From an uncultured Oscillospiraceae bacterium (lineage in GTDB: Bacteria; Bacillota; Clostridia; Oscillospirales; Oscillospiraceae), in NCBI GenBank assembly GCA_910588365.1, contig CAJUQS010000037.1, forward strand, positions 1-43,187: a stretch of DNA of 43,187 nucleotides, written 5' to 3'. Position 1 is the stretch's first letter. Every line of letters starts with the position of its first letter. The notes under the pieces are model-generated. The model saw nothing but the letters and a program-made list of their open reading frames with translations. It was not told the DNA's origin and did no database searches. Position numbers and translations under genes: made by a program. Positions 30,326 through 37,931 of the stretch are shown here, one piece after another.

Positions 30326-31165
30326 TCAAAAACCGTTCCAGACCTGACGCCCACAGTATTCAAAACACTCAGCATCAGCACAATCTTCCGGGGTCAGATC
30401 TGCGATCCGCTTCCGGCTCCTGGAAATGAACAGGTCAGAATCCATGGGCGGTTTCGGGTTCTTATCCCGGAGCAGATTGTCCATGCCTATTACTGCAGCA
30501 TAGGTCTTTGGTTCGTGTTCTTTGATGTACTGAAAAAAATAGTTGCGGTGGAAGGGGCAGAACGCGCAGGCGCTGGCCTTCGTGTCCAGGCCCCATTCCT
30601 CCAGGATGTACTTGTAGTTGTCCGCTCGTGTCAGACCCGTCTCGACCAGGGGGAAGCGGTTCACAAAGAGCCGGTTCGGATTCTCCTTGCACCGCTGCTT
30701 TTCTTCTGCACTGAAGCCCATGTGCATCTCATGGGCCTTGACATCCTCCGGCCGGAGCCGTTGGCCCTTTCGGTACCCAAGCAGTTCCCAGCGGACGAAC
30801 TTAGAAATGGCCTCGATCTTGTAGTCAATGGTGCAGTTCCGGGGCATTTTGGATTTGTGCCCGTCTTCCTTCAGCGTCCACCAAGGGACGCTGATCGTGC
30901 GGCGCTCACCGAAGTTCTCCATAAAGTCCCGGTACAGAGGCGTGTCCAAGACGTAGAAGGGTATGCCGACCGCTTCGCAGGCCCGTCGGGTAAACTCCAC
31001 CTGCTGCATCACCCAGGGCGGCTCCAGGCCAAGGTCGCAGAAGATGACCGCATCATAGATTGGGACCGAACCGTGCAGCACTGGCTTATTCATGTTGGCG
31101 TTCTCGCAGGCCATCAGCGCCAGCGCCGTGGATTGCATACCAGCTCCGAAGGAGAGAATCTTCAT
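30326..31165 (-). CDS. PAPS reductase-fold ATP pyrophosphatase
   Basis: The start is ATG 31165 (MKILSFGAGMQSTALALM), whose SFGAGMQST is the PP-loop that binds ATP in PAPS reductases and related adenylating enzymes. Later text CAFCPFHRNYFFQYIKEHEP has the CxxC-type pair usual in this group, and ISRSRKRI is near the C-terminus. The protein is 279 residues. Phage homologues are uncharacterised; relatives sulfurate nucleic acids (DndC-type) or reduce PAPS. It overlaps a 43-residue Cys-rich gene by four bases and is followed by zinc-ribbon genes. A role in DNA or RNA thiolation is inference. Confidence 0.8.
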   Translation of the reverse strand: MKILSFGAGMQSTALALMACENANMNKPVLHGSVPIYDAVIFCDLGLEPPWVMQQVEFTRRACEAVGIPFYVLDTPLYRDFMENFGERRTISVPWWTLKEDGHKSKMPRNCTIDYKIEAISKFVRWELLGYRKGQRLRPEDVKAHEMHMGFSAEEKQRCKENPNRLFVNRFPLVETGLTRADNYKYILEEWGLDTKASACAFCPFHRNYFFQYIKEHEPKTYAAVIGMDNLLRDKNPKPPMDSDLFISRSRKRIADLTPEDCADAECFEYCGRQVWNGF

Positions 31166-31293
31166 GGCCTTTCGTACCCCATGCATTGTTTCGAGCCGCA
31201 AAGGGCGGCAAATTCAATCCGTTCGCCCTTTGGCGCGTTTTTGTAGTTGACCGGGCAGTCCTTGTTTTTGCATTCATTGCAGCAGTACTTCAC
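31162..31293 (-). CDS. 43-residue Cys-rich mini-protein
   Basis: GTG 31293 has GGAGGG eight bases upstream and overlaps the Lar-like stop (GTGA); its own stop overlaps the PAPS-reductase ATG (ATGA). It contains CCNECKNKDC near the N-terminus and CGSKQC near the C-terminus, a likely zinc site. Coupled overlaps on both sides argue that it is real. No family known to me. Confidence 0.75.
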   Translation of the reverse strand: MKYCCNECKNKDCPVNYKNAPKGERIEFAALCGSKQCMGYERP

Positions 31294-31508
31294 GACGTTT
31301 CCCTCCGGCCCGGTCGCTTATTCCATGCTGCCTCTGCCTGACCCTGGGCAACAAACTTGGTGTCATGCCAGGGCTGCACCCATGTCTTCGGCCCCCTGGT
31401 CTTGCAGTGGCGGCACACCACCCGGTAAGCAGCGTTCTTATCGCTCTTGCCCTCCCGCATGATGGCTACGTCATGTGAGCCGCAGAATGGACACGGTTTG
31501 AGGTTCAT
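31290..31508 (-). CDS. Lar-like restriction alleviation protein
   Basis: The start is ATG 31508 (MNLKPCPFCGSHDVAIMREG) with GGAGGTGATGGC upstream. The 72-residue protein has CPFCG and CRHC, and ends GQAEAAWNKRPG. That arrangement (L-PCPFCG...AxxAWNxR) is characteristic of the Lar family, named from Rac prophage Lar, which eases type I restriction. Many phage members are unstudied, so anti-restriction activity is probable but unproven. Confidence 0.88.
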   Translation of the reverse strand: MNLKPCPFCGSHDVAIMREGKSDKNAAYRVVCRHCKTRGPKTWVQPWHDTKFVAQGQAEAAWNKRPGRRETS

Positions 31509-31933
31509 GCCATCACCTCCAAATCCTCCATGCTGAACACGATCCCGATGCACCACGGTTCGCCGTCCTCCATGATGGTGAACGTCTCGTGGGGGATGTC
31601 CGTCTCGAACGTCCAGCAGGGACCGCCCTCGTCGTGCCACACGGCCTTGATGGTCTGGGCCTTTTCCCGCACCTGGATAAAGTAGGGGCATTCGATATTT
31701 TCGGCGATGCCGCAGGCAGGTTCCTCCAGGAGTCCATCCTTGGTGAGGTAGATGGTGGTGCCCTCATAGGCCCCGACCTCCTCGTCGATGGCCCCGCGAA
31801 ACTCCACGTTGTCATCGGAGTACCCATACACCACGACCAGACTAGCATCTCTTGCGCTGAGTCCCTCTCGCGGGGTAGTTTCATTTCCGGTTTCACGGCC
31901 GGAGAGCATTTCAGCTAATTCTTTCGCTGTCAT
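31505..31933 (-). CDS. Phage protein of unknown function (142 aa)
   Basis: The protein begins MTAKELAEMLSGRE and continues with a beta-rich domain: LVVVYGYSDDNVEFRGAIDE, TIYLTKDGLLEEP, then WTFETDIPHETFTIMEDGEP. The same layout occurs in many clostridial prophages beside Lar-type genes. No catalytic motif seen. It overlaps the Lar-like ATG (ATGA). Confidence 0.65.
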   Translation of the reverse strand: MTAKELAEMLSGRETGNETTPREGLSARDASLVVVYGYSDDNVEFRGAIDEEVGAYEGTTIYLTKDGLLEEPACGIAENIECPYFIQVREKAQTIKAVWHDEGGPCWTFETDIPHETFTIMEDGEPWCIGIVFSMEDLEVMA

Positions 31934-31979
31934 TTTGTAAAACCTCCAAATTCACAAACGTTTGAGATTTGCCCCAATA

Positions 31980-32141
31980 TCAGGTTTTGCCGATTTTCAT
32001 CTGTTCCGGCGCGGGCCGCTGGGCCTCCCGGACATCGACCAGTCGGACGTCGCCCCACCGCTCCAACAGCATGGCGATGGCCTCCTTGATGCCCGGAATG
32101 TGCCCGGCGGCACAGTTCACTTGAAATGTCAATATCAGCAT
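31980..32141 (-). CDS. 53-residue protein of unknown function
   Basis: ATG 32141 follows ACAAGGAGGCCAAA, a strong ribosome site. The frame has 53 codons: MLILTFQVNCAAGHIPGIKE, then an amphipathic helix and VRLVDVREAQRP. It begins 18 bases after the helicase loader stop and ends 46 bases before the next gene. It looks like a small alpha/beta protein. Confidence 0.65.
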   Translation of the reverse strand: MLILTFQVNCAAGHIPGIKEAIAMLLERWGDVRLVDVREAQRPAPEQMKIGKT

Positions 32142-32159
32142 TTTGGCCTCCTTGTGTTC

Positions 32160-32996
32160 TCAGCCGAGGAGAATCTTCCTTGCCAACTGCTCCCGTTCGG
32201 ATGCGTTGGCCTTCCTCCGGCTCTCCCCGGCCAGCTTGAGGCGGATGGGGCACATTGCCAGGACCCGGTCATAGATTCGGGCGTACTGCATGGTGGTGGG
32301 GTGCTCCATCTCTTCAAGCGTCAAATTGGTGGTCACGATCACCGGCAGTTCCGAATTGCTCCGGGCGTCGATGATGTTGAAAATCTGTTCTTCAGCGTAG
32401 GCGCTGTCCCGCTCCACGCCCAAGTCGTCCACAATCAGGAGCTTGTAAATCGAAAGGCGGTCAAGGAGGGTCTGCTTTTCGTAGGTGCCTTGGAGCAGAT
32501 TCAGCAGCCGGGGGAAGTTCGTAGCCGCCACCGGAACCTGCCGATCCAGCAGGCCGTTCCCGATGCAAGAGGCCAGGAAACTCTTTCCCGTGCCGACGCT
32601 GCCATAGAACAGCACCCCGATGTTGTTTGCCCTCATCTCATCCCAGCACTCCACATACCGCTGGCAGGCGTCCGACACCTTCGGCTGCTGCCGGTCATCC
32701 TGGGCAAAGGTGTATCGGAGCCCATCCGGGCAGGAGAGGCCGTCCTCGCGGCGCCGCGCCATATCCATTTGGAACCGTTCGCGCACAGCCCGCCGCTCGG
32801 CTTCCTCATCGGCCTCGCGCTGGCACTGGCAGACAGCCCGAACAACGGTTTCCACTTTGTCCCCAGTGAGCGGGTTAAAGGGCAGGCGTGTCTGCTTGGG
32901 CGTGTGGCATTTACCGCAGTACAACAGCCCATCCTCACCAACATAATCACTGGGCTCCTCATGGGTTTCCATCAGCCCTTGAATAACATCCAGCAC
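32160..32996 (-). CDS. DnaC-like helicase loader
   Basis: GTG 32996 is preceded by GAGGTGAGAAAAG. The 278-residue protein has an N-terminal zinc finger (Cys27, Cys30, Cys56, Cys58), a Walker A motif GSVGTGKS (132-139), and Walker B LLIVDDLG, the AAA+ layout of DnaC/DnaI loaders. It would load the host replicative helicase at the phage origin. It follows the truncated replication-protein gene. Confidence 0.92.
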   Translation of the reverse strand: MLDVIQGLMETHEEPSDYVGEDGLLYCGKCHTPKQTRLPFNPLTGDKVETVVRAVCQCQREADEEAERRAVRERFQMDMARRREDGLSCPDGLRYTFAQDDRQQPKVSDACQRYVECWDEMRANNIGVLFYGSVGTGKSFLASCIGNGLLDRQVPVAATNFPRLLNLLQGTYEKQTLLDRLSIYKLLIVDDLGVERDSAYAEEQIFNIIDARSNSELPVIVTTNLTLEEMEHPTTMQYARIYDRVLAMCPIRLKLAGESRRKANASEREQLARKILLG

Positions 32997-33007
32997 CTTT
33001 TCTCACC

Positions 33008-33319
33008 TCACACAAAACTTTCTCCACCCTCATAATCAGCGGGTGTCTTGACATCCCTTTTGCCCCCAGGCTTTTGCCATCGCTCCCAAGTTTCAGACGC
33101 TCTAACTGCTGCTTTCCAGTCCTTCATGACGGCCCTACCCGTCATCCAGCCCCTTGCCGCATAGTAGTCAACCCAGACCTGCGGGTCGACACAGCTACTG
33201 CGGGAACGCACGTATTCAGCGACCTCTTCCACCGTCGGCGGCACAAAACCGGAACCTAAATTCTCCCCTTCGGACGGTGCGTGTGTGGGGGCGGGCGCCG
33301 CCGGCGCGCCGCCCAACAC
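33008..33319 (-). pseudogene. C-terminal remnant of a phage replication initiator
   Basis: The 103-residue frame from GTG 33319 has a low-complexity start (GGAPAAPAPTHAPSEGENLG) and then FVPPTVEEVAEYVRSRSSC, VDYYAARGWMTGRAVMKDWK, text typical of the end of clostridial replisome-organiser proteins, which are normally about 250-330 residues. The DNA-binding N-terminal part is missing. The frame stays open upstream for only a few codons (KGKVKESR), and a six-codon frame ATGAGTGAAAAG in another phase lies at its head, suggesting deletion. It may still be translated (AAAGGAAA upstream) as a partner for the helicase loader. Confidence 0.55.
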
Positions 33320-33347
33320 TCTACTTTCCTTTACTTTTCCTTTTCAC

Positions 33348-35018
33348 TCATGCTGCTACTCCTTTCTTCCTGGGCAATTTGGGATTGCCCTTTTTCAGCC
33401 AGTCCAGCCACGCTCTTTCAAATGCCGCAACCTCCGGGGTGCGATCACAGTTGCGCAGGCCCCGGTTCTGCCGGACGGTCTGCCTTTTCTCGTCAAATTC
33501 CAGGGTAAAGAAAGGCTTGTCCGGCGCTTCTACCTTACGGATGAACAATATGGCGGTCTTCCCGCTGGCGTGATCCTTGGCGTAGCTGCCAACGCAGTGA
33601 TGGAGCTCTTTTCCCTCCTGTCTCAGTTCGTCCTCATCGGCACAGGGCCGGATCAGAAGCCCATCCTGTTGGAAAGACAGTTCCTCCAGCACGGCCAGCC
33701 GCTCCCGAAATTTCTCCTTGCGCTCCGCCTGCTCCCTGGCCCGTTTCTCGGCCTCTTTCCTGTTTCGGATGGCCTCCCGCTCTGCAATCTGCCGCTGATG
33801 GGAGGCGGCCAGGTTACGGGGCCAGCAAACCAGGTTGTCCGTAAGATCCCGCCCGTCCTCTGCCGCCATACGCCGGTAGTCCCGCAGGGTGCGCCAGTCC
33901 GACTTCTGCCTGCTGAGATACCGTATGGTTCGCCAGAAATCAGCTCGCGGTGCCTCCTCCAGCACAAGGTTGATGTCGTATGCCGGCCTGGTCTTCAGCA
34001 GTTCCATATCTTCCGGTAGCTTCATACGTATGCCGACCTTCTTTACCAGCCGGTACCGTTCCAGGTCCTCTGCGCTCCAGCCCATCCGGCGCATATGCCG
34101 AAATTCCTCTTTGTTGAGGCCCAGCATCTGCGCAGGCCGTTTTTCCTTCCAGTTGACCTCAGATAATTTCGGGATACCGCCGCGATCCATTCCGCTACTC
34201 TTCTCCTTGTCGATCAGCTCCGCCAGAAACCGGCCGCACCCCTGCACCAGGAGATTTTCAACGGTGGGGCGCTTGCGCCATAGGGCCAGGTAGCTTACCA
34301 GCCGCTTGCCTCCTGCGTCCTGGTACAAATCCAGCTTACAGTTTTCAGCCGTGGTACCCTCCAGAATGGACTTGTCCCAGGGGTAGCAGATAGACACGGT
34401 ACCGTACACATCATTGAATGTCTTCCGCTGTTCCCATTTGTTAAAAAGGGAGGTGGCACCACCTATAGTCTTCATATAGCCCATCAGGCGGACAACTTTC
34501 TTTTCCTCCACCACCCAGGCGCTGTAAGGGTAAGTGGTGTACCGGCTTTCCCCTGATTTTTCAATCCGGCGTTTTACCAGCCATTCAGTCAGCACAAAGC
34601 GGTCTTTATAACCCTCCACAGGGAGGCGGGACATCATGGTAATCCAGGCTCCTTTTTCAATCCCTCTTGGGATGCTCCCAACGTGCATCACCTTCACTTC
34701 ACAGCCACATATGGGGCACAGGGTTAGGCTGCCGCTGATCACGCTTTCCGACGTTTCATGGTGATACCATCCGAACGGGGCCGGGGCATAGCCGGCGCTG
34801 CATCCTCCTGCGTCAACCTTTTCAGCGAAAAAGGAGTTTCCGCAATTGGTACACACCACCTCAACGGCGGGACGCATCCGATCTTCCAGCGGTTCATAGA
34901 CCCGCCCAGCCTTATAAATCAGATACTCCTCTTGAAAAAACTCCTGCTCCAAAACCCATTGAACCAGGTCAACGGGCGGTGCCTTGGGTAGCAGCGGCTC
35001 ATAATCGATCTGTTCCAT
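33348..35018 (-). CDS. PcfJ-like protein
   Basis: The start is set at ATG 35018 (MEQIDYEPLLPKAP). The 556-residue protein has a zinc-type cysteine pair (VVCTNCGNSFF, then LCPICGCEV), a large helical centre, a basic coiled coil (RNRKEAEKRAREQAERKEKF, about 430-460), and a C-terminal domain with GKELHHCVGSYAKDHASGKT and FTLEFDEKRQTVRQNRGLRN. That C-terminal text is the PcfJ domain, named from the conjugative plasmid pCF10. PcfJ-like proteins are common in phage and conjugative-element replication modules, without known activity. The PcfK-like gene precedes it by 16 bases, the usual pair. Confidence 0.85.
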   Translation of the reverse strand: MEQIDYEPLLPKAPPVDLVQWVLEQEFFQEEYLIYKAGRVYEPLEDRMRPAVEVVCTNCGNSFFAEKVDAGGCSAGYAPAPFGWYHHETSESVISGSLTLCPICGCEVKVMHVGSIPRGIEKGAWITMMSRLPVEGYKDRFVLTEWLVKRRIEKSGESRYTTYPYSAWVVEEKKVVRLMGYMKTIGGATSLFNKWEQRKTFNDVYGTVSICYPWDKSILEGTTAENCKLDLYQDAGGKRLVSYLALWRKRPTVENLLVQGCGRFLAELIDKEKSSGMDRGGIPKLSEVNWKEKRPAQMLGLNKEEFRHMRRMGWSAEDLERYRLVKKVGIRMKLPEDMELLKTRPAYDINLVLEEAPRADFWRTIRYLSRQKSDWRTLRDYRRMAAEDGRDLTDNLVCWPRNLAASHQRQIAEREAIRNRKEAEKRAREQAERKEKFRERLAVLEELSFQQDGLLIRPCADEDELRQEGKELHHCVGSYAKDHASGKTAILFIRKVEAPDKPFFTLEFDEKRQTVRQNRGLRNCDRTPEVAAFERAWLDWLKKGNPKLPRKKGVAA

Positions 35019-35034
35019 GTTCTCTCGCCCCCCC

Positions 35035-35394
35035 TTACAGGAAGTCCGACAGGTCAATCATCTTTTTAGCCGGGGCAGGGGCAGCAACGGGTTTGACTTC
35101 ATCGGGGCGGGGGAGACCGTAGAACTCCCGCAGGATGTTCTCAGCCTCCGCAGGGGTAACGCAGGAAAAGTTCCCGGTTTTGTGCTTGTCCGCAAAAGCC
35201 TTGATCTTCTTTTCGGCCTCGGTGATGCTCATGGACTCCTTCTCCAGGTCCTGGGCAATCAGCTCCGCGCTCTTAGGCTCCATGCGGCAGATGTCCTTCA
35301 GCTGCTCCCCCACCATCCACTGGGGAGAACGGGGCTCGACCTTGGCCTGCTGGGCCTCGATGGCACGGATCGCCTCGTTTTGGCACTCAGCCAT
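35035..35394 (-). CDS. PcfK-like protein
   Basis: The 119-residue protein contains LEKESMSITEAEKKIKAFAD and then VTPAEAENILREFYGLPRPD, ending in an Ala/Pro-rich linker and MIDLSDFL. This matches PcfK-like proteins, which pair with PcfJ. Some PcfK-like relatives were reported as Cas9 inhibitors (AcrIIA9 group); similarity here is only in overall layout, so I do not claim that activity. The C-terminal acidic-hydrophobic tail resembles a single-strand-binding or clamp-binding peptide. Confidence 0.7.
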   Translation of the reverse strand: MAECQNEAIRAIEAQQAKVEPRSPQWMVGEQLKDICRMEPKSAELIAQDLEKESMSITEAEKKIKAFADKHKTGNFSCVTPAEAENILREFYGLPRPDEVKPVAAPAPAKKMIDLSDFL

Positions 35395-35782
35395 ACCGCC
35401 GGCCTCCTTTCCCGCCGTTCAACCCCAGCTTCTTCCCGCAGGAGTGGCAGAAGGAATGGTGGGGATGAACCCTGCGGTTGCAGGCCGGGCAGTGCCACAC
35501 GCCGTCCTTGTATACCGCGCGGCCGGCGTCCACGTGCCGCTTGTACATCGCCTGGTACTGCCTGGCCAGCGCCTTGTAGTCATGGACGATGTCCTTCGCG
35601 TCCTCCACCGTTTTGCATCCGCCGTCCAGGAGAGCGGAGAGAATGCCAGCCGCTTCACGGCGGGCCTCCGCGTCCTTTTCCCGGACGGATCGGATGGATT
35701 CAAACTCCGCCTTATAGATGCTGTACGCGCCAAGCTCGCACAACTGGGCAATGATGCCGCCCATGTCCATAGCATTTTCCAT
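35387..35782 (-). CDS. Zinc-ribbon protein (131 aa)
   Basis: The N-terminal 90 residues are helical (SIRSVREKDAEARREAAGIL). The C-terminus has CPACNRRVHPHHSFCHSCGK, a zinc ribbon, and a basic tail (GGKGGRRYG). It overlaps the PcfK-like gene by eight bases. It probably binds DNA or RNA in the early replication module. Confidence 0.7.
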   Translation of the reverse strand: MENAMDMGGIIAQLCELGAYSIYKAEFESIRSVREKDAEARREAAGILSALLDGGCKTVEDAKDIVHDYKALARQYQAMYKRHVDAGRAVYKDGVWHCPACNRRVHPHHSFCHSCGKKLGLNGGKGGRRYG

Positions 35783-35885
35783 ATTGACTTTTCCTTCCCG
35801 CTCCGCTAAAATGGGAGCATAGTGTATTTTTGTTGGCCGTCAGGCCGGTCCGCTCCAGTTGCTGCAATCGATTGGGGCGGCTTTT

Positions 35886-36512
35886 TCATGCCATTTCGCC
35901 CATTTCCGCTATGTAGGTCCAGTAAATTTCCAGTGCTGCCTCGCTGTACTCTGTAGGGCTTGTCCGGTCGGAGGGCCCTGCGTTGTAAGACGTGTACAGC
36001 TGATGATCCTCCGTCCTGGCGCCTGTGATGCCCTCCAGCTCCAGCAGGTAGTCGACAGCCACCGCCGCGCATTGGACCGGGTCCGTCAGGTCTGTCACGC
36101 CCAGGGCCTCCATCCGGTCCGTGTGCCAGCGGGTGTTGATCTGCATCATGCCGAGACTGTCGCCGCCGTCCCCTACGGTCTGGGCGTCGAATCCGCTCTC
36201 TACGGAAGCAATGGCCATCACCGCGCAGAACAGGCGGCCGTCCTGGCCGCACTGCTTGAAGATATCCCACTGCGTTTCCGCCGCCAGCGGCACGTCCAGC
36301 AGCGGTACGTCAATGTGGCCGTGGTCGTCGCTCCAGAGGTCCGCGGCGGAGGCGGCCTGCTCCTCCGGCAGGATTGCGATTGCCGGAGCGGAAATCGCGG
36401 GGGCGGCAGGCACCGCGCCGCCGGCGGGGATCGTGCATCCGGCGAGGCTGGCCGCCAGGAGCACGGCAGCCAGCTCAAGCGCCACCGATGCGAGGCTCCT
36501 TTTCGTTTTCAT
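35886..36512 (-). CDS. Lipoprotein lytic transglycosylase (SLT-like)
   Basis: From ATG 36512 (AAAGGAG eight bases upstream) the 208-residue protein has a lipoprotein signal with lipobox LAGC (about residue 26). The catalytic domain shows IASVESGFDAQTVGDGGDSL and GMMQINTRWH, where Glu of ESGF is the catalytic residue and GMMQI is the soluble lytic transglycosylase motif; YNAGPS follows. It cuts peptidoglycan outside the membrane. A location in the early region is unusual for a lysis gene; it could serve in cell-wall remodelling or conjugation-like transfer. A start at ATG 36554, coupled to the upstream stop (ATGA), would add 14 residues. Confidence 0.85.
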   Translation of the reverse strand: MKTKRSLASVALELAAVLLAASLAGCTIPAGGAVPAAPAISAPAIAILPEEQAASAADLWSDDHGHIDVPLLDVPLAAETQWDIFKQCGQDGRLFCAVMAIASVESGFDAQTVGDGGDSLGMMQINTRWHTDRMEALGVTDLTDPVQCAAVAVDYLLELEGITGARTEDHQLYTSYNAGPSDRTSPTEYSEAALEIYWTYIAEMGEMA

Positions 36513-36528
36513 CTGTAAAACTCCTTTC

Positions 36529-36551
36529 GCCGCCTGGAGGCGGCTTTTTTT
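36529..36551 (+). terminator. Terminator hairpin facing the plus strand
   Basis: GCCGCC, loop TGGA, GGCGGC and seven Ts run on the plus strand between two minus-strand genes. It would stop antisense transcription, as does the palindrome at 2433-2462. Confidence 0.6.
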
Positions 36552-36742
36552 CATCCCGCCCGCGCCGGCACCCGGACTGTCTCGCCGGTGTCCTTCCGCA
36601 CCGCGGTCACGCCGGTCAAGGTTACGCCGCACTCCTTGGCAATACCCTCATTGTAAATATTCCGAAGCGCCTCCAGAATGCGGCTGATGTTCGGCTCGTT
36701 CAGAAATACGCCGCCCTCGACTTCTCGCATGGCCAGTTCCAC
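36551..36742 (-). CDS. Small conserved-type early protein (59-63 aa)
   Basis: The start is either GTG 36742 or ATG 36730 (MREVEGGVFLNEPNISRILE); AAAGGA lies upstream of both. The protein has an N-terminal helix (NISRILEALRNIYNEGIAKE) and a short beta C-terminus (VRKDTGETVRVPARAG). It is the first gene of the leftward replication block. Function unknown. Confidence 0.6.
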   Translation of the reverse strand: MELAMREVEGGVFLNEPNISRILEALRNIYNEGIAKECGVTLTGVTAVRKDTGETVRVPARAG

Positions 36743-36757
36743 ATCCTTTCTTTTTTC

Positions 36758-36786
36758 TTGTAAACTGTGTCAACTTGTGATAGAAT
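36758..36786 (+). promoter_or_regulatory. Promoter of plus-strand accessory pair
   Basis: TTGTAA (36758-36763) and TAGAAT (36781-36786) with 17-base spacing point rightward toward the AT-rich gene pair at 36812-37578. This lies between divergent transcription units. Confidence 0.55.
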
Positions 36787-36811
36787 TCTTCCAATGGGAT
36801 GGTGGTGTGAT

Positions 36812-37204
36812 ATGGTTGCTATCATTGCTGATTGGTGTGGCATTGTAGGTTTTTTGCTTACTATTGCGCTTTTAATTCGCTCTGAATCCATGCGAAAAGA
36901 AATCGAAACTCAGAGGGCAGACTATAAAAAAGAGCAAAAGAATATCCGGCACAACTTAATTGCACTTCGAAGCAATGTAATTGATGATAAAATCTTGAAT
37001 CAGAAGGTGGTCAGTGACATACGCACACAGCTGTTTACCTATCAGCAAAAATTCCGACGGCTGTTAAATTGGGAAGATCGGAAACATATGAAACGCACCT
37101 TGAAGATTCTCAATACTGAAATCAGTGCAATTAATGGCACTATGCTTTGCCAAGAGTTAGACTACTTTGTAGCTAGGTTTGAGCGAAAGGAGATTCGGCA
37201 ATGA
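36812..37204 (+). CDS. Membrane-anchored coiled-coil protein (accessory)
   Basis: The start is likely ATG 36812 (MVAIIADWCGIVGFLLTIAL), with GGTGGTG upstream; ATG 36797 is possible. A single N-terminal membrane helix is followed by a basic coiled coil (MRKEIETQRADYKKEQKNIR and on to about residue 120). The DNA is AT-rich, unlike its neighbours, and the strand is opposite, so this is an acquired gene expressed from the prophage (a moron). It overlaps the next gene (ATGA). Superinfection exclusion or defence is a plausible but untested role. Confidence 0.6.
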   Translation: MVAIIADWCGIVGFLLTIALLIRSESMRKEIETQRADYKKEQKNIRHNLIALRSNVIDDKILNQKVVSDIRTQLFTYQQKFRRLLNWEDRKHMKRTLKILNTEISAINGTMLCQELDYFVARFERKEIRQ

Positions 37205-37578
37205 ACATCTCTCATGACAAAATGTGCAAATTCTTTGATTCTGCCATAAAGAAAACAAAAGATCACTCTCTCTTGTGGAAACGCGCTTGCTACTGCAAGG
37301 TTCCTGTGCCAGAAAGATACGATAGAGAAAGGAGTTTCCTTAGTTCGTATGCGCGGGGGAACCTGCTCCTTGCGTTTAATATGCTCAACGCAAAACCCGA
37401 GTGTCTTATAAATCCGGCCCCTGATTTACCGTACCAGGTGATTGGGGAAGATGACGAGGATGTAGCGGGTATGGTTCTCCGTTTATACAATGTGGTCTAT
37501 GACACCCTCCCCACTATTGAATCATTTATGGATGCAGTAATAAACTCTACTGATGATCCAGACAATTCTCCTTGCTGA
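37201..37578 (+). CDS. Accessory protein of unknown function (125 aa)
   Basis: The ATG at 37201 overlaps the stop of the membrane protein. The soluble protein shows KMCKFFDSAIKKTKDHSLLW, KVPVPERYDRERSFLSSYAR and NPAPDLPYQVIGEDDEDVAG, with no motif I recognise. AT-rich composition and strand match its partner, indicating a two-gene unit. Its last 32 bases overlap the end of a minus-strand gene. Confidence 0.6.
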   Translation: MNISHDKMCKFFDSAIKKTKDHSLLWKRACYCKVPVPERYDRERSFLSSYARGNLLLAFNMLNAKPECLINPAPDLPYQVIGEDDEDVAGMVLRLYNVVYDTLPTIESFMDAVINSTDDPDNSPC

Positions 37579-37720
37579 TGAAATTATCCATAAATTCTTC
37601 CAGCGCCCGGTTACGCTCTGCCTTAGTCAGGAATTGAAATTCTTGGCTAAGGCAGTTTTTGGCTTTCAGCTCTTCTACCAACCGCTTAATTGTGTTTTCG
37701 ATGTATTCGCTATCTGACAT
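37547..37720 (-). CDS. Small helical early protein (57 aa)
   Basis: ATG 37720 follows GGAGGTGAGGGAGATAA. The frame reads MSDSEYIENTIKRLVEELKA, then a helical hairpin (LTKAERNRALEEFMDNFISK). The end overlaps the plus-strand gene 37201-37578 tail to tail. Unknown function. Confidence 0.6.
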   Translation of the reverse strand: MSDSEYIENTIKRLVEELKAKNCLSQEFQFLTKAERNRALEEFMDNFISKENCLDHQ

Positions 37721-37759
37721 TTATCTCCCTCACCTCCTTTCGCCTCTGCCGGCCGCCGG

Positions 37760-37927
37760 TCATGCGCTCTCCCGCTCCGCCCCCGGCGGCAGGGAATCGC
37801 GCCGTGCCTGATCCGCCATTGCAAGTACCCCCTCCGCATAGCCAAGGATGTACTCGCGTTTATCTTCAGGAAGGAGGGAAACGGCCTCAGTGATGTTGCG
37901 GACGATCTCCTTTTCCTTGGTGCCCAT
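37760..37927 (-). CDS. Small early protein (55 aa), DUF-type
   Basis: ATG 37927 (MGTKEKEIVRNITEAVSLLP) has AAAGGAGGTGATCCT upstream. The text EDKREYILGYAEGVLAMADQ is seen in many small Firmicutes prophage proteins. Its ribosome site is part of the duplicated block 37932-38014. It is divergent from the gene at 38040. Confidence 0.65.
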   Translation of the reverse strand: MGTKEKEIVRNITEAVSLLPEDKREYILGYAEGVLAMADQARRDSLPPGAERESA

Positions 37928-37931
37928 AGGA

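Noticed and set aside
35035..35394. Cas9 inhibitor (AcrIIA9) call for the PcfK-like gene
   Set aside because: Only general layout is similar; residues I would need to support it are not matched, so it is kept as PcfK-like.
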